The position numbers and the translations under genes are program-made. Positions 9,863 through 19,636 of a stretch of DNA of 64,000 nt are shown one piece after another (within the stretch, counting starts at the first letter, position 1; every line of letters begins with the position of its first letter). The DNA comes from Silicimonas algicola (GTDB taxonomy: Bacteria > Pseudomonadota > Alphaproteobacteria > Rhodobacterales > Rhodobacteraceae): the NCBI RefSeq assembly GCF_003148765.1, contig NZ_QGGV01000003.1, forward strand, positions 368,171 to 432,170, read 5' to 3'. Under the pieces are notes generated by a model, which saw nothing but the letters and a program-made list of their open reading frames with translations, ran no database searches and had not been told where the DNA came from.

Positions 9863-10609
9863 GTGACGTATTGCGTAGGTATGGTTCTCGACCGCGGGCT
9901 CGTGTTCATGTCGGACACGCGCACGAATGCGGGTCTCGACAACATCTCGACCTTCCGGAAGATCACGCTCTGGGAGGAGCCGGGCGACAGGGTCCTGACG
10001 CTCCTGTCGTCGGGCAACCTGGCCACCACCCAGTCGGTCGTAAGCCTCCTCAACGAGCGCTCGAAGTCGCCCGAGGACCGGACGCCCACGCTTCTGACCG
10101 CACCGTCGATGTTCCAGGCGGCCAACATGGTCGCCGACACTCTGCGCGAGGTCGTCGCGCGCTACCGGCAGGGGGGGCTCACCGCCGAGACGCAGAAGTT
10201 TTCGGCGACGATGATCCTCGGCGGCCAGATCGGGGAAAGCCCGCCGCGCCTTTTCCTGATCTATCCCGAGGGCAATTTCATCGAGGCCGGACGCGACACG
10301 CCGTTCTTCCAGATCGGCGAGACGAAATACGGCCGCCCGATCCTCGTCCGGGCCTATGACCCCGCCCTGTCCTTCGAGCAGGCGATGAAGCTTCTGATCG
10401 TCAGCTTCGATTCCACCCTGAAGGCGAACCTGAGCGTCGGCGCGCCCTTCGACTATCACCTCTATTCGAGGGATAGCCTGAAGCTGGGTCCGACGGGCCG
10501 CATCGGGGTCGACGATCCCTACTTCAACGAGATCTCGCTTGCCTGGGGCAACGCCCTGAAGGCTGCGCTGGACAGCCTGCCCGATTTCGAGAGGGTGCCT
10601 GATCCCTAG
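9863..10609 (+). CDS. Proteasome-type peptidase, Anbu (BPH) family
   Basis: 248-residue Ntn-hydrolase of the ancestral beta-subunit (Anbu) family, related to HslV and proteasome beta subunits. After removal of the initiator (GTG at 9863) the protein begins TYCVGMVLDRG, placing Thr1 as nucleophile; Asp17 (in FMSDTRTN) and Lys32 (in STFRKIT) match the proteasome Thr-Asp-Lys set. Known Anbu proteins form open ring or helical assemblies and lack a known ATPase partner. It is the last gene of the operon, 9 nt after the transglutaminase, and would degrade or release peptides tagged by the other three. Substrates are unknown. Confidence 0.93.
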   Translation: MTYCVGMVLDRGLVFMSDTRTNAGLDNISTFRKITLWEEPGDRVLTLLSSGNLATTQSVVSLLNERSKSPEDRTPTLLTAPSMFQAANMVADTLREVVARYRQGGLTAETQKFSATMILGGQIGESPPRLFLIYPEGNFIEAGRDTPFFQIGETKYGRPILVRAYDPALSFEQAMKLLIVSFDSTLKANLSVGAPFDYHLYSRDSLKLGPTGRIGVDDPYFNEISLAWGNALKAALDSLPDFERVPDP

Positions 10610-10616
10610 GAGGGAT
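10602..10616 (+). terminator. Weak hairpin at the end of the Anbu operon
   Basis: ATCCCT-agg-AGGGAT (10602-10616) overlaps the stop codon of the Anbu gene. The stem is only 6 bp with a 3-nt loop and no T-run, so it may slow rather than stop transcription into the chemoreceptor gene that starts 68 nt later. Confidence 0.3.
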
Positions 10617-10676
10617 TAGCGCTCCGTTCAGGTTTGGCTTCTATGAGAGCCGGGCCTCAAGCGGATTGGACACCTC

Positions 10677-13625
10677 ATGTTCTCGTTTCTCGATCGCGTC
10701 GGGATCGGCGCGAAACTTCCCGTGCTCATAGGGCTTCTCGTCGCCATGACCATCGGCGTGTCGGGCGTGCAGTCGTACCTTTCGATGCGCTCGGTGCTGG
10801 AAGCAGAGGCGACGGCGCGGCTGACGGCCATCGGCGCGCTGCACTCGGACCGGATCGAGGAACTGCTGCTGAAGATCGACGAGGACCTCGAACATGCCGC
10901 CGGCGATCTTCAGACCGCCCTCGCCATCCGGGCCTTTCACACCGGCTTCGATGCTCTCGACGCGCCCCGCGACGAGTTGCAGAAGGATATCGACGACAAC
11001 ACCTATCCCGCCGATCAGAGATACCTCCTCATCGAATCGCCCGGCGGCCGGCTGTACGACGTCGCGCACCGCCGCTTTCACCCGATCTTCGAAACTCTGA
11101 TGACCGCGGCAGGCTATTACGACGTCTTCCTCTTCGACCTCGAGGGCAACGTCCTCTACTCGGTCTTCAAGGAGCGTGACTTCGCCTCGAACGTGCTGGA
11201 CGGCGACTTGCGCGACACCGGGCTGGGACAGGTCTATCGCGCCGTGCTCGACGCCGAGGAAGCGACCGTCGTCTTCTCTGACTTCGCCGTCTACGGGCCC
11301 AGCAACGGGCTGCCGGCCGCCTTCATCGCGCGTCCGGTGTCGGACGAAACCGGCGCAAGGGTTGGTGTCGTGGCCTTCCAGATGCCCGTGGGCGAGATCA
11401 GCGCCGCCGCCTCGGGACACGGTGCGGGCCTGGGCGAGACGGGCGATTCCTTCCTGGTCGGGCCCGACGGGCTTCTGCGGTCCGATTCCGTCCGGACCGA
11501 AACCAACGACATCCTCAAGCGCGAGGTTCGCAACCCGGCGCTCGACGCGGCAATCGCGGGGGCCACGGGCACGACGACCTACGGCGAGGGCCCGGGCGCG
11601 ACGATGGCCTACCACGCGCCGGTGTCCTATCACGGCACGAACTGGGTGATGCTCACGCTCCAGTCGTCCGAGGAGATCTTCGCGCCCCTGGGAGCCTTGC
11701 GGATGAGCCTTCTTCTGCGAAGCCTCATCCTTCTGGCGGTCGCGGGCGTCGCGTCGCTCTTTGTCTCGCGGAACCTGTCGCGCCCGCTGGTGGCGCTGGG
11801 AACCGCGGTCCGCCGGATCGCCGAAAAGGATTTCGGGACACCTGTCCCCGCGACAGGGCGCGGCGATGAGATCGGCGCCATCGCGCAGTCGGTCGATGCC
11901 TTCCGCGCCGACCTCGCCGAGGCGGAGGCGAGCGCGCGCGACGCCGCCTTCAAAAGCGCGGCCTTCGAGGCGACGGGCGGGCCGATGCTCTTGACCGACC
12001 TCGATCTGAACGTCGTCGGCGCAAACGCCGCCTTTTCCCGCCTCGTCAACGAAAACGCGAGCGACTTCGAGATCGAGGGCGAGATCACCCTCGACCACCT
12101 GTGCGGCATGAACCTGACGCAGATGTCCTTCCTGCCGCTCGAGGTCCGGGAAAAGATGTCCGATTTCCGCAATCTGGCACTTCGCAAGAAGCTGTCGGTC
12201 GGCAAAAGCTATGTCGGCCTTCTGGTCGACCTCGTCCACGACCGCGACGGCAACGCGATCGGCTACGTTCTCGACCTGAAGAACCAGACCTTCCAGATGG
12301 CGTCCGAAGTGCTGGTGCGCGCCATCGATCGCCAGCAGGCGCGGCTCGAGCTTGACCTCGACGGCACGGTCAGCGCCGTGAACGATCGCTTCTGCGCCAT
12401 GCTTGGCCGGTCGCGGGACGATCTCATCGGCACGTCCGGCCGCGGTCTTGTCGAAAGCATCGACAGTCCCGATACGGATATCTGGGCTCAGGCGGTGCAG
12501 GGCGAGGGCACGACGGGTCAGTTCAAGATCATCGGCGGAACCGGCGACCGCGTTCTCGACGGCAGTTTCAACCCGGTCCCCAACCAGGACTGGAAGACGA
12601 CGGGCTTTCTGGTCATCGGCGTCGACGTCACCGAGGCGCAGCTGGAAATCGACGCGGCAGAACGCGACCGCGCCGAGCGGCAACAGCACCTGGCCGACGT
12701 CGTGAACGCGCTCAGCGTCACCCTGACCCGCGTGTCCGAGGGCGATCTTACGGCGAGGATCGACGACGCCTTCTCAAGCGAGTTCGATCAGCTTCGCGTC
12801 GACCTCAACACCGCGGTGAAGCGCCTGTCCGACGCCTTCGGGGCGGTGGTCGACACCGCACAGCTCATCGACGGCGAAGCGGCCGGCATCCACTCGTCGG
12901 TGACCGAGCTGTCCCGCCGCACCGAAAGCCAGGCCGCAACGCTGGAAGAGACCGCGGCGGCGCTGCAAGAGCTGACCGCTTCCGTCACATCCTCGGCGTC
13001 GGGCGCGGAAGCCGCGGCCCGCATCGCGCGCCACGCCCGCCAGAACGCCGAGCAAAGCGGCGGCATCGTCCGCGAGGCCGCCTCGGCCATGACCGCCATC
13101 GAGTCCTCCTCGCAGGAGGTGTCGAAGATCATCGGGGTGATCGACCAGATCGCCTTCCAGACCAACCTCCTGGCGCTCAATGCGGGCGTCGAGGCCGCAC
13201 GCGCGGGCGAGGCCGGTCGCGGCTTCGCGGTCGTCGCCTCCGAGGTGCGGGCCCTTGCGCAGCGCTGTCTCGAGGCGTCGAACGAGATCACGGGTCTCAT
13301 CAATGCCTCGCGCGATCACGTCCGCCGCGGCGTGTCCCTCGTCGGCCAGGCGGGTGGCGCACTTGAAAGCATCGCGGCTTCCGTCCTCCAGATCTCGGAC
13401 AACGTGGGGCAGATCGCGCAGGCGACGGGCGAGCAGTCGAACGGCCTGACCGAGATCAACGCCGCCCTTTCGCAACTGGACGAAGCGACCCAGCACAACG
13501 CCGCGATGGCCGAGGAATCGACGGCCGCGGCTCAGGCCCTGGCGAAAGAAGCGAATGCCCTCACCGCGACGACGCGACGCTTCAACATAGGCCGCAGCGC
13601 CTCGCGCGAACTGAACGCCGCCTGA
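10677..13625 (+). CDS. Methyl-accepting chemotaxis protein with periplasmic sensor, two HAMP and two PAS domains
   Basis: 982-residue inner-membrane chemoreceptor. A first membrane helix lies at about 12-32, a large periplasmic sensor follows (DHLYxD-like Cache fold, residues 35-335), a second helix at about 340-362, HAMP 362-415, PAS-like domains near 430-530 and 545-655, a second HAMP-like segment 672-725 and the signalling domain 732-975. The hairpin tip IDQIAFQTNLLALNAGVEAA is present and would bind CheW/CheA; note Gly where most receptors have Ala (NAGVEAARAGE). No C-terminal CheR-docking pentapeptide. It has no chemotaxis genes around it, so it likely serves a distant cluster. Confidence 0.93.
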   Translation: MFSFLDRVGIGAKLPVLIGLLVAMTIGVSGVQSYLSMRSVLEAEATARLTAIGALHSDRIEELLLKIDEDLEHAAGDLQTALAIRAFHTGFDALDAPRDELQKDIDDNTYPADQRYLLIESPGGRLYDVAHRRFHPIFETLMTAAGYYDVFLFDLEGNVLYSVFKERDFASNVLDGDLRDTGLGQVYRAVLDAEEATVVFSDFAVYGPSNGLPAAFIARPVSDETGARVGVVAFQMPVGEISAAASGHGAGLGETGDSFLVGPDGLLRSDSVRTETNDILKREVRNPALDAAIAGATGTTTYGEGPGATMAYHAPVSYHGTNWVMLTLQSSEEIFAPLGALRMSLLLRSLILLAVAGVASLFVSRNLSRPLVALGTAVRRIAEKDFGTPVPATGRGDEIGAIAQSVDAFRADLAEAEASARDAAFKSAAFEATGGPMLLTDLDLNVVGANAAFSRLVNENASDFEIEGEITLDHLCGMNLTQMSFLPLEVREKMSDFRNLALRKKLSVGKSYVGLLVDLVHDRDGNAIGYVLDLKNQTFQMASEVLVRAIDRQQARLELDLDGTVSAVNDRFCAMLGRSRDDLIGTSGRGLVESIDSPDTDIWAQAVQGEGTTGQFKIIGGTGDRVLDGSFNPVPNQDWKTTGFLVIGVDVTEAQLEIDAAERDRAERQQHLADVVNALSVTLTRVSEGDLTARIDDAFSSEFDQLRVDLNTAVKRLSDAFGAVVDTAQLIDGEAAGIHSSVTELSRRTESQAATLEETAAALQELTASVTSSASGAEAAARIARHARQNAEQSGGIVREAASAMTAIESSSQEVSKIIGVIDQIAFQTNLLALNAGVEAARAGEAGRGFAVVASEVRALAQRCLEASNEITGLINASRDHVRRGVSLVGQAGGALESIAASVLQISDNVGQIAQATGEQSNGLTEINAALSQLDEATQHNAAMAEESTAAAQALAKEANALTATTRRFNIGRSASRELNAA

Positions 13626-13634
13626 CGCGCATAT

Positions 13635-13657
13635 GGCTGCGGAACTACTCCGCAGCC
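13635..13657. terminator. Bidirectional hairpin between chemoreceptor and yebC
   Basis: GGCTGCGG (13635-13642) and CCGCAGCC (13650-13657) form a perfect 8-bp stem with a 7-nt loop between the two convergent genes, 9 nt after the chemoreceptor stop and 16 nt before the yebC stop. Confidence 0.65.
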
Positions 13658-13673
13658 CATGCGGGCGATGGCG

Positions 13674-14417
13674 TCAGTCGAGCTGCGCCATCACATCGTC
13701 CGAGACTTCGAAGTTCGCCGTCACCCGCTGCACGTCGTCGTCGTCCTCGAGCACCTCGATCAGCCGGAAGAGCTTCTGCGCGCCTTCGAGGTCGAGTTCG
13801 GTGGTCGTGGTCGGCCGCCAGACGAGCTTGGTGGATTCCGCCTCGCCAAGTGTCGCCTCGAGCGCCGCCGAGACGTCGGCGAGATCGGTGTCGGCGGTAT
13901 AGATCGCGTGGCCCTCGTCGGAGCTTTCGACGTCTTCGGCGCCGGCCTCGATCGCCGCCATCATCACGGTGTCTTCGTCGCCGGCAGTGGTGGGATAGAG
14001 GATTTCGCCCTTCTTCTCGAACATGAAGCTGACCGAGCCCGTCTCGCCCAGGTTGCCGCCGTGCTTGCCGAAGGTCGAGCGCACGACCGAGGCGGTGCGG
14101 TTGCGGTTGTCGGTCATCGCCTCGACGATGACCGCGACGCCGCCGGGACCATAGCCCTCGTAGCGGATCTCCTCGTAATCGTCGCCATCACCGGCCTGCG
14201 ACTTTGAAATCGCGCGCTCGATCACGTCCTTCGGAACCGAACTCGTGCGCGCTTCCTTCACGGCGAGGCGCAGGCGCGGGTTCTTCTCGGGGTCGGGATC
14301 GCCCATCTTGGCGGCAACCGTGATCTCCTTGGCGAGCTTCGAGAACAGCTTCGAGCGCGCCTTGTCCTGGCGCCCCTTGCGATGCTGGATGTTCGCCCAC
14401 TTGCTGTGGCCTGCCAT
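13674..14417 (-). CDS. yebC: YebC/PmpR family regulatory protein
   Basis: 247-residue member of the YebC/TACO1 family, which binds DNA as a regulator and, in recent work, helps ribosomes through difficult proline stretches. The family start [15 protein letters not shown] is exact, followed by [41 protein letters not shown] and [19 protein letters not shown]. The ATG at 14417 is certain from the conserved N-terminus although the frame is open further upstream. It is divergent from mutL (142 nt between starts). Confidence 0.96.
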   Translation of the reverse strand: MAGHSKWANIQHRKGRQDKARSKLFSKLAKEITVAAKMGDPDPEKNPRLRLAVKEARTSSVPKDVIERAISKSQAGDGDDYEEIRYEGYGPGGVAVIVEAMTDNRNRTASVVRSTFGKHGGNLGETGSVSFMFEKKGEILYPTTAGDEDTVMMAAIEAGAEDVESSDEGHAIYTADTDLADVSAALEATLGEAESTKLVWRPTTTTELDLEGAQKLFRLIEVLEDDDDVQRVTANFEVSDDVMAQLD

Positions 14418-14559
14418 GGCGTTCCCTCGTCCTTGCCGCACCTCGAAATTCGGCCCGGATATAGGCCGCTTCCTGCGGTCTTTGCAAGGCCGTCCCAAGC
14501 CGCCCGGCCGCGCCGTTCCGCGATGGACGCTCGACTCAAGCGATGCTATCCCTAGTGTC

Positions 14560-16374
14560 ATGCACGTAGCCGACCCCAAGATACGCATCGAGCCCGGTCG
14601 GATTCGCCCGCTCGACGACGCTGCGATCAACCGCATCGCGGCGGGCGAGGTCGTGGAGCGCCCGGCTTCTGCCGTCAAGGAGCTGATCGAGAACGCGCTC
14701 GACGCGGGCGCGCGACGGATCGACGTGACGGTCGCCGACGGCGGGCGGCGGATGATCCGCGTCGCCGACGACGGCTCGGGCATCGCGGCCGAGGATCTGC
14801 CGCTCGCCCTGTCGCGCCACGCGACGTCGAAGATCGACGGGTCCGACCTTCTGAACATCCACACCTTCGGTTTCCGCGGCGAGGCGCTGGCCTCGCTTGC
14901 CGCCGTGGGGCGTCTCAGCGTGACCTCGCGCCCCGAGGGCTGCGACGCCGCGCGGATCGAGGCGCAGGGCGGCGCGCCCGGTCCGGTTCGACCCGTCGCA
15001 GGGCGGCCCGGCACGGTGGTCGAGTTGCGCGATCTCTTCTACGCCACGCCCGCGCGCCTGAAGTTCCTGCGCACCGAACGCGGCGAGATGCAGGCGGTGA
15101 CCGATGTCGTGCGCCGCCTCGCCATGGCCGAGCCATACGCCCGGTTCTCCCTCTCCGACGCCACCGACGCCCCGCGTGAGGTCTTCGCGGTCGCGGCCGA
15201 AACCGGCGATCCGCGCGATGCGCTGACGGCGCGGCTGGCGGCGATCCTCGGCCCAGATTTCGCCGCGAACGCCATCGCGGTCGACGCCGAGCGCGAGGGC
15301 CTGCACCTGACCGGCCTCGCCGCTCTGCCGACATGGTCGCGGGGGTCGGCGGTGCACCAGTATCTTTTCGTCAACGGCCGCCCGGTGCGCGACAAGCTTC
15401 TGACCGGCGCGCTTCGGGCGGGATACATGGACGTGCTGTCCCGCGACCGCCATCCGGCCGCCGTGCTTTTCGTCGACTGCGAGCCCGCGATGGTCGACGT
15501 GAACGTCCATCCTGCGAAGTCCGAGGTTCGGTTCCGCGACCCGGCCACGGCCCGCGGCCTCGTGGTCTCGGGCCTGCGCCGCGCACTTGCCGGAGCGGGT
15601 CACCGGGCGTCCTCGACCGTGGCCGAGGCGACGCTCGACGCGTTCCGCGCGCCGTCCGACGCAGGTCCGCGCGTCTACCAGATGGACTTCGCCTCGCGAC
15701 CTGCACCCTTGCCGCGCACGCACATGGCCGAGGCTCCGGTGCCCTTCGCTCCCGCGTCGGCGCGCGCCGAGACGTCGGGGGACGACGCGCCCCTCGACCA
15801 GCCGCTCGGTGCGGCGCGGGCGCAGGTCCACGAGAACTTCATCCTCGCGCAGACCCGCGACGGCCTGATCCTCGTCGATGCCCATGCCGCGCATGAACGC
15901 CTGGTCTACGAGCGCCTGAAGGCGCAGATGGAGGGCACGGGTGTCGCCAGCCAGGCGCTTCTGGTGCCCGAGATCGTCGATCTCGGCGCGGCGGCGGGGG
16001 CACTTCTCGCCCATGCGGAGGATCTGGCGAAACTCGGCCTGATCGTCGAGCCCTTCGGCCCCGGCGCCGTCGTGGTGCGCGAGACGCCCGCAATCCTCGG
16101 CGCCTGCGATGCGGCAGCCCTTGTCCGCGACATCGCCGACGAGCTTCAGGATCTGGGTCAGTCGACCGCGCTCAAGGCCCGCATCGACGCCGTCCTCAGC
16201 CGGGTGGCCTGCCATGGCTCGGTCCGAACCGGGCGGCGGATGCGCGTCGAGGAAATGAACGCGCTCCTGCGCGAAATGGAAGCGACGCCCCTGTCCGGCC
16301 AGTGCAACCACGGCCGGCCGACCTATGTGGAGTTGAAGCTCCACGACATCGAAAGGCTGTTCGGACGGCGATGA
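14560..16374 (+). CDS. mutL: DNA mismatch repair protein MutL
   Basis: 604-residue mismatch repair ATPase. The GHKL motifs are in place: [20 protein letters not shown] (about 28-47), DDGSGI and [15 protein letters not shown]. The C-terminal dimerisation and endonuclease domain has [13 protein letters not shown], matching the DQHA-x2-E-x4-E nuclease motif except for Ala in place of Gln, and QCNHGRPT near the end, the second metal-binding motif. So it is probably a nicking-type MutL. ATG at 14560 is chosen because homology starts there. Its stop overlaps the rmuC start (ATGA), indicating coupling. Confidence 0.96.
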   Translation: MHVADPKIRIEPGRIRPLDDAAINRIAAGEVVERPASAVKELIENALDAGARRIDVTVADGGRRMIRVADDGSGIAAEDLPLALSRHATSKIDGSDLLNIHTFGFRGEALASLAAVGRLSVTSRPEGCDAARIEAQGGAPGPVRPVAGRPGTVVELRDLFYATPARLKFLRTERGEMQAVTDVVRRLAMAEPYARFSLSDATDAPREVFAVAAETGDPRDALTARLAAILGPDFAANAIAVDAEREGLHLTGLAALPTWSRGSAVHQYLFVNGRPVRDKLLTGALRAGYMDVLSRDRHPAAVLFVDCEPAMVDVNVHPAKSEVRFRDPATARGLVVSGLRRALAGAGHRASSTVAEATLDAFRAPSDAGPRVYQMDFASRPAPLPRTHMAEAPVPFAPASARAETSGDDAPLDQPLGAARAQVHENFILAQTRDGLILVDAHAAHERLVYERLKAQMEGTGVASQALLVPEIVDLGAAAGALLAHAEDLAKLGLIVEPFGPGAVVVRETPAILGACDAAALVRDIADELQDLGQSTALKARIDAVLSRVACHGSVRTGRRMRVEEMNALLREMEATPLSGQCNHGRPTYVELKLHDIERLFGRR

Positions 16375-17543
16375 TCCGGTTCGGCGAGACAACCCTCGAC
16401 CTCAACGACCCGACCGTGCAGGCTGCACTGGCGGCGGGGGCGCTTGTGTTCCTGGTCCTGATCCTCCTTGTCATGTCGGTGCGTCGCGCCGGGCGGTCGG
16501 CCGAGATGATCGCGCCGCTCGCGGGCCACCTCAGCCTGCTCGGTCAGCGCGTCGAGGCCCTGTCGGACGGGCAGAACCGGCTGTCCGGCGGCCTGACCCA
16601 CGTCTCCGAGGCGCAGGCGGCGAGCCAGGCGAACATGCTGCGGCTGATGGAGCAGCGGCTGGCCGAGGTCTCCTCGAAGATGACCGAGAACCTGCAAGGC
16701 TCGGCCACGCGCACGGCGCGGTCGCTCGGCGACCTTCAACAGCGGCTCGAGACCATCGACAAGGCTCAGGCCAACATCGAGAAGCTGTCGGGCGACGTGC
16801 TGTCGCTTCAGGACATCCTGTCGAACAAGCAGACCCGCGGCGCCTTCGGCGAGATCCAGCTCCGCGACATCGTGTCGAAGGCATTGCCCACCGACAGCTA
16901 TACCTGGCAGGCGACGCTCTCGAACGGGAAGCGGGCGGACTGCCTGATCCACCTGCCGAACCCGCCGGGACCGATCGTGGTCGACGCGAAGTTTCCGCTC
17001 GAGGCCTACGAGGCGCTCGTCGCCGCAGGAACGGACGAGGAGCGCAAGCGCGCGCTCGGCGGGCTGAAACAGGCGGTGCGCGTCCACATCAAGGCGATTT
17101 CGGACCGCTATATCCTCGAGGGCGAGACGGCGGATGGGGCGCTGATGTTCCTGCCCTCCGAGGCGATCTATGCAGAACTGCATGCGCGCCTCCCCGAGGT
17201 GGTGCGCGAGGGCTTTGCCGCGCGCGTCTGGATCGTGTCGCCCACGACCTGCATGGCGACCCTCCACACCATGCGGGCGATCCTGAAGGACGCCCGGATG
17301 CGCGAGCAGGCGGGCGAGATCCGCAAGGCCCTGGCGCAGCTTCACCGCGACGTCGAGATCGTGCTGGAACGCGCGGGCAAGCTCGAGACGCATTTCGACC
17401 AGGCCCGCCGCGACGTCGAGGGGATCACCGTCGCGGCCGAGCGGGCGGGAAAGCGGGCGGCGCGGCTCGACAACTTCGACTTCGAGGAAAGCGACGCCGA
17501 ACCTGCGCCCGTGGTGCGGCTGACCGAGCGACGCGAGACCTGA
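16371..17543 (+). CDS. rmuC: DNA recombination protein RmuC
   Basis: 390-residue RmuC family protein. One N-terminal membrane helix (about residues 19-40), a long coiled coil (50-150), then the RmuC nuclease-like core with [45 protein letters not shown] and a late [11 protein letters not shown]. RmuC limits inversions at short repeats; its fold resembles restriction-type nucleases. ATG at 16371 overlaps the mutL stop by 4 nt, so the two repair genes are translated together. Confidence 0.94.
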   Translation: MIRFGETTLDLNDPTVQAALAAGALVFLVLILLVMSVRRAGRSAEMIAPLAGHLSLLGQRVEALSDGQNRLSGGLTHVSEAQAASQANMLRLMEQRLAEVSSKMTENLQGSATRTARSLGDLQQRLETIDKAQANIEKLSGDVLSLQDILSNKQTRGAFGEIQLRDIVSKALPTDSYTWQATLSNGKRADCLIHLPNPPGPIVVDAKFPLEAYEALVAAGTDEERKRALGGLKQAVRVHIKAISDRYILEGETADGALMFLPSEAIYAELHARLPEVVREGFAARVWIVSPTTCMATLHTMRAILKDARMREQAGEIRKALAQLHRDVEIVLERAGKLETHFDQARRDVEGITVAAERAGKRAARLDNFDFEESDAEPAPVVRLTERRET

Positions 17544-17569
17544 CGCGGGCAGAGCCCCGGTCCGCGCCC

Positions 17570-17791
17570 TCAGTCCTCGCGACCGCGTCCGGCGCGCGAC
17601 ATCCGGCCCGACCGGCCGCCGCGGCGGCCGGGATGCGCCGAGCGTGACGGCAACTCCTCCATCACGTTGCGGCGCCACTCGTCGCTCATGGAACTCCAGG
17701 CCGCGATCTCGTCGCCCGAGCGGCGGCATCCGAGGCAAAGCCCGGTCTCGGCGTGAATGACGCAGATGTTCACGCAAGGCGTCTCGATCAT
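17570..17791 (-). CDS. DUF1289 domain-containing protein
   Basis: 73-residue small protein with the DUF1289 signature: TPCVNICVIHAETGLCLGC, four cysteines that probably bind a metal, then GDEIAAWSSMSDEWRRNVM. The C-terminal 25 residues are Arg/Gly-rich and may contact nucleic acid. The start codon overlaps the end of ruvX (ATGA), so it is the third gene of the ccmI-ruvX operon. Function of the family is unknown. Confidence 0.92.
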   Translation of the reverse strand: MIETPCVNICVIHAETGLCLGCRRSGDEIAAWSSMSDEWRRNVMEELPSRSAHPGRRGGRSGRMSRAGRGRED

Positions 17792-18261
17792 GCGGCCCCC
17801 ATGTGCTTTAGGCGGTCGAGCGCCCCTTGAAGGATGTAGGACGCCGCGACGTGGTCGATGACCTCGGCCCTGCGGCGGCGCGAGGTATCGGCTTCGAGAA
17901 GCGCGCGCTCGGCCGCGACGGTCGACAGACGCTCGTCCCAGAAGGCGATCGGCAGGGCGGTCAGCCGTTCGAGGTTCCGTGCGAAAGCGCGCGTCGACTG
18001 ACAGCGCGGCCCCTCGGTTCCGTCCATGTTCAAAGGCAGTCCCAGGACAAGCCCGGCGATGATGCGCTCGTCGCAGATGGCGAGGAGGGCGGCGGCGTCC
18101 TGCCCGAATTTCGTCCGCGTCACCGTGCGCAGGGGCGTCGCGACGCTGCGGAAGCCGTCCGAGACCGCCACGCCGATGGTCTTGGTGCCAAGGTCGAGGC
18201 CCGCGAGAGGGCCGTGGACGGGCAGGGCGGCCCGAAAGTCGTCCATATTTGCGGCGATCAT
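17788..18261 (-). CDS. ruvX: Putative Holliday junction resolvase / pre-16S rRNA nuclease RuvX (YqgF)
   Basis: 157-residue RNase H-like nuclease. Motifs: AGLDLGTKTIGVAVSD (first catalytic Asp), GLVLGLPLNMDG, DERLST (Glu/Asp) and DHVAASYILQ (last Asp). In bacteria the protein trims the 5' end of 16S rRNA and can also act on branched DNA. It starts with ATG at 18261, overlapping the ccmI stop by 4 nt, and ends inside the start of the DUF1289 gene, so all three are translationally coupled. Confidence 0.95.
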   Translation of the reverse strand: MIAANMDDFRAALPVHGPLAGLDLGTKTIGVAVSDGFRSVATPLRTVTRTKFGQDAAALLAICDERIIAGLVLGLPLNMDGTEGPRCQSTRAFARNLERLTALPIAFWDERLSTVAAERALLEADTSRRRRAEVIDHVAASYILQGALDRLKHMGAA

Positions 18262-19463
18262 TCCGCCACCCCGGCGCGTGAGGCGGCGGCGGCGATGATC
18301 GCCAACGCCTCGTCGTTTCCGGCAAAAGCGTTCCTTGCCTCGACCGCAATCGCGCTGGCCCGCTCGCTCTCGCCCAGGACGGCGAGGGCGCCGATCAGCC
18401 GCGCCCAGTCCTCAGGCGGGCCGCCCTGCGTGGCAAGGCGCTCGGCCAGTCCTTCGACCATGCCCCCGATCATGGCTTGGCGGTCCTCGTCCGTCATGTC
18501 GGCGGCGGCTTCGACATCGGCACTGGTCGGCCCCCGCTCGGCCGGCACGGCATAGTCGACCCCGGCGGCGGCGGCGAGGCCTTCGATCTCGGCGCGGATG
18601 ACCGGCACCCAGGGCGCATCGGGCGCCCCCGTCTCGAGCAGGCGGCGCCAGATCGGGAAGGCGCGGTCGGGCCGTCCGTTCTGTGCCAGCATCAGCCCGG
18701 CGTAATACTGCCCCGCTCCGTTCTCGGGATCGAGGTCGGTCAGGCGTCGCAGGCGCGCCTCGGCCTCGGGCGAGACATAGCCGCCGGCGGCGAAGACCAT
18801 CATGTCCACGAGCATCGAGAGGTCGTCGGCGGTCGCATCCTCGCCCTTTGCGGCGATGAGCTTTTCCTGGGCCTCTCGCGCTGCGGTGAAGTTGCCGAGG
18901 CGCGCTTCGTTCTGGGCGAGAAGGGCGAGGCCCTGCGCGTCATTGGGCCTGGTTTCCAATGCCGCGCGAAGTTTCTCCATCAGATCGAGGAAATTCGCAT
19001 CGGGTTCCGGCGCCGCGGGCAGGGTGGGGGCCGCCAGCGCCTCGGCCTCGGCCTGGCCCGGACGCGCGGCGGCGGCTTCCTGAATGGCGGCGAGCCTCGC
19101 CTCCATCGGCAGGTCGCGCGTACCCGGCGCGCCGATCAGGGCGTAAAGCCCGCCCGCACCCAGAAGAAGGACTGCGATCATCAAAAGGGCGGCGGGCAGG
19201 CGCGCGCCGTCCTTTGCGGCCGACGCCGCCGTCGCGCGGGCGTCGGCGTCCAGCAATCGGCGCGACACTTCGGTCCGCGCGGCCTCGGCCTCGGCGGGAC
19301 GCAGGACGCCACGAGACAGGTCGCGCTCGATTTCGGTGAGCTGGTCGCGATAGACGGCAAGGTCGGACGCCCCGCCCGACAGCCCCGCGCCCCGCACTCG
19401 CAGCGACGCGAGGAGGCTTGCGGCGACGGCCGCGACGATCAGACCTGCGACGATCCAGAACAT
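18258..19463 (-). CDS. ccmI: c-type cytochrome biogenesis protein CcmI
   Basis: 401-residue assembly factor for c-type cytochromes. Two membrane helices (about 1-22 and 92-110) flank a cytoplasmic loop with YRDQLTEIERDLSRGVL; the periplasmic C-terminal part is a TPR-like helical domain (about 160-400) that binds the C-terminus of apocytochrome c. This is the alphaproteobacterial CcmI plan. Other ccm genes are not in the window. It heads the ccmI-ruvX-DUF1289 operon and is divergent from soxB (173 nt). Confidence 0.93.
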   Translation of the reverse strand: MFWIVAGLIVAAVAASLLASLRVRGAGLSGGASDLAVYRDQLTEIERDLSRGVLRPAEAEAARTEVSRRLLDADARATAASAAKDGARLPAALLMIAVLLLGAGGLYALIGAPGTRDLPMEARLAAIQEAAAARPGQAEAEALAAPTLPAAPEPDANFLDLMEKLRAALETRPNDAQGLALLAQNEARLGNFTAAREAQEKLIAAKGEDATADDLSMLVDMMVFAAGGYVSPEAEARLRRLTDLDPENGAGQYYAGLMLAQNGRPDRAFPIWRRLLETGAPDAPWVPVIRAEIEGLAAAAGVDYAVPAERGPTSADVEAAADMTDEDRQAMIGGMVEGLAERLATQGGPPEDWARLIGALAVLGESERASAIAVEARNAFAGNDEALAIIAAAASRAGVAE

Positions 19464-19636
19464 GGTTCCCGACTTAATCGCACCGCGCGCGGACGGAAAG
19501 GGTCGAAGCGCCGCAGGGCCCCTGCCGGGCCATGCCGAAACGGGGTGTCGTCCTTCCGCTTGTCGGCGGACGCCGCTTGGTCAATCCTGCGACGAAGAGT
19601 CGGGGGATCGTCCGAACCCGGTCGAATGGGGAAGCC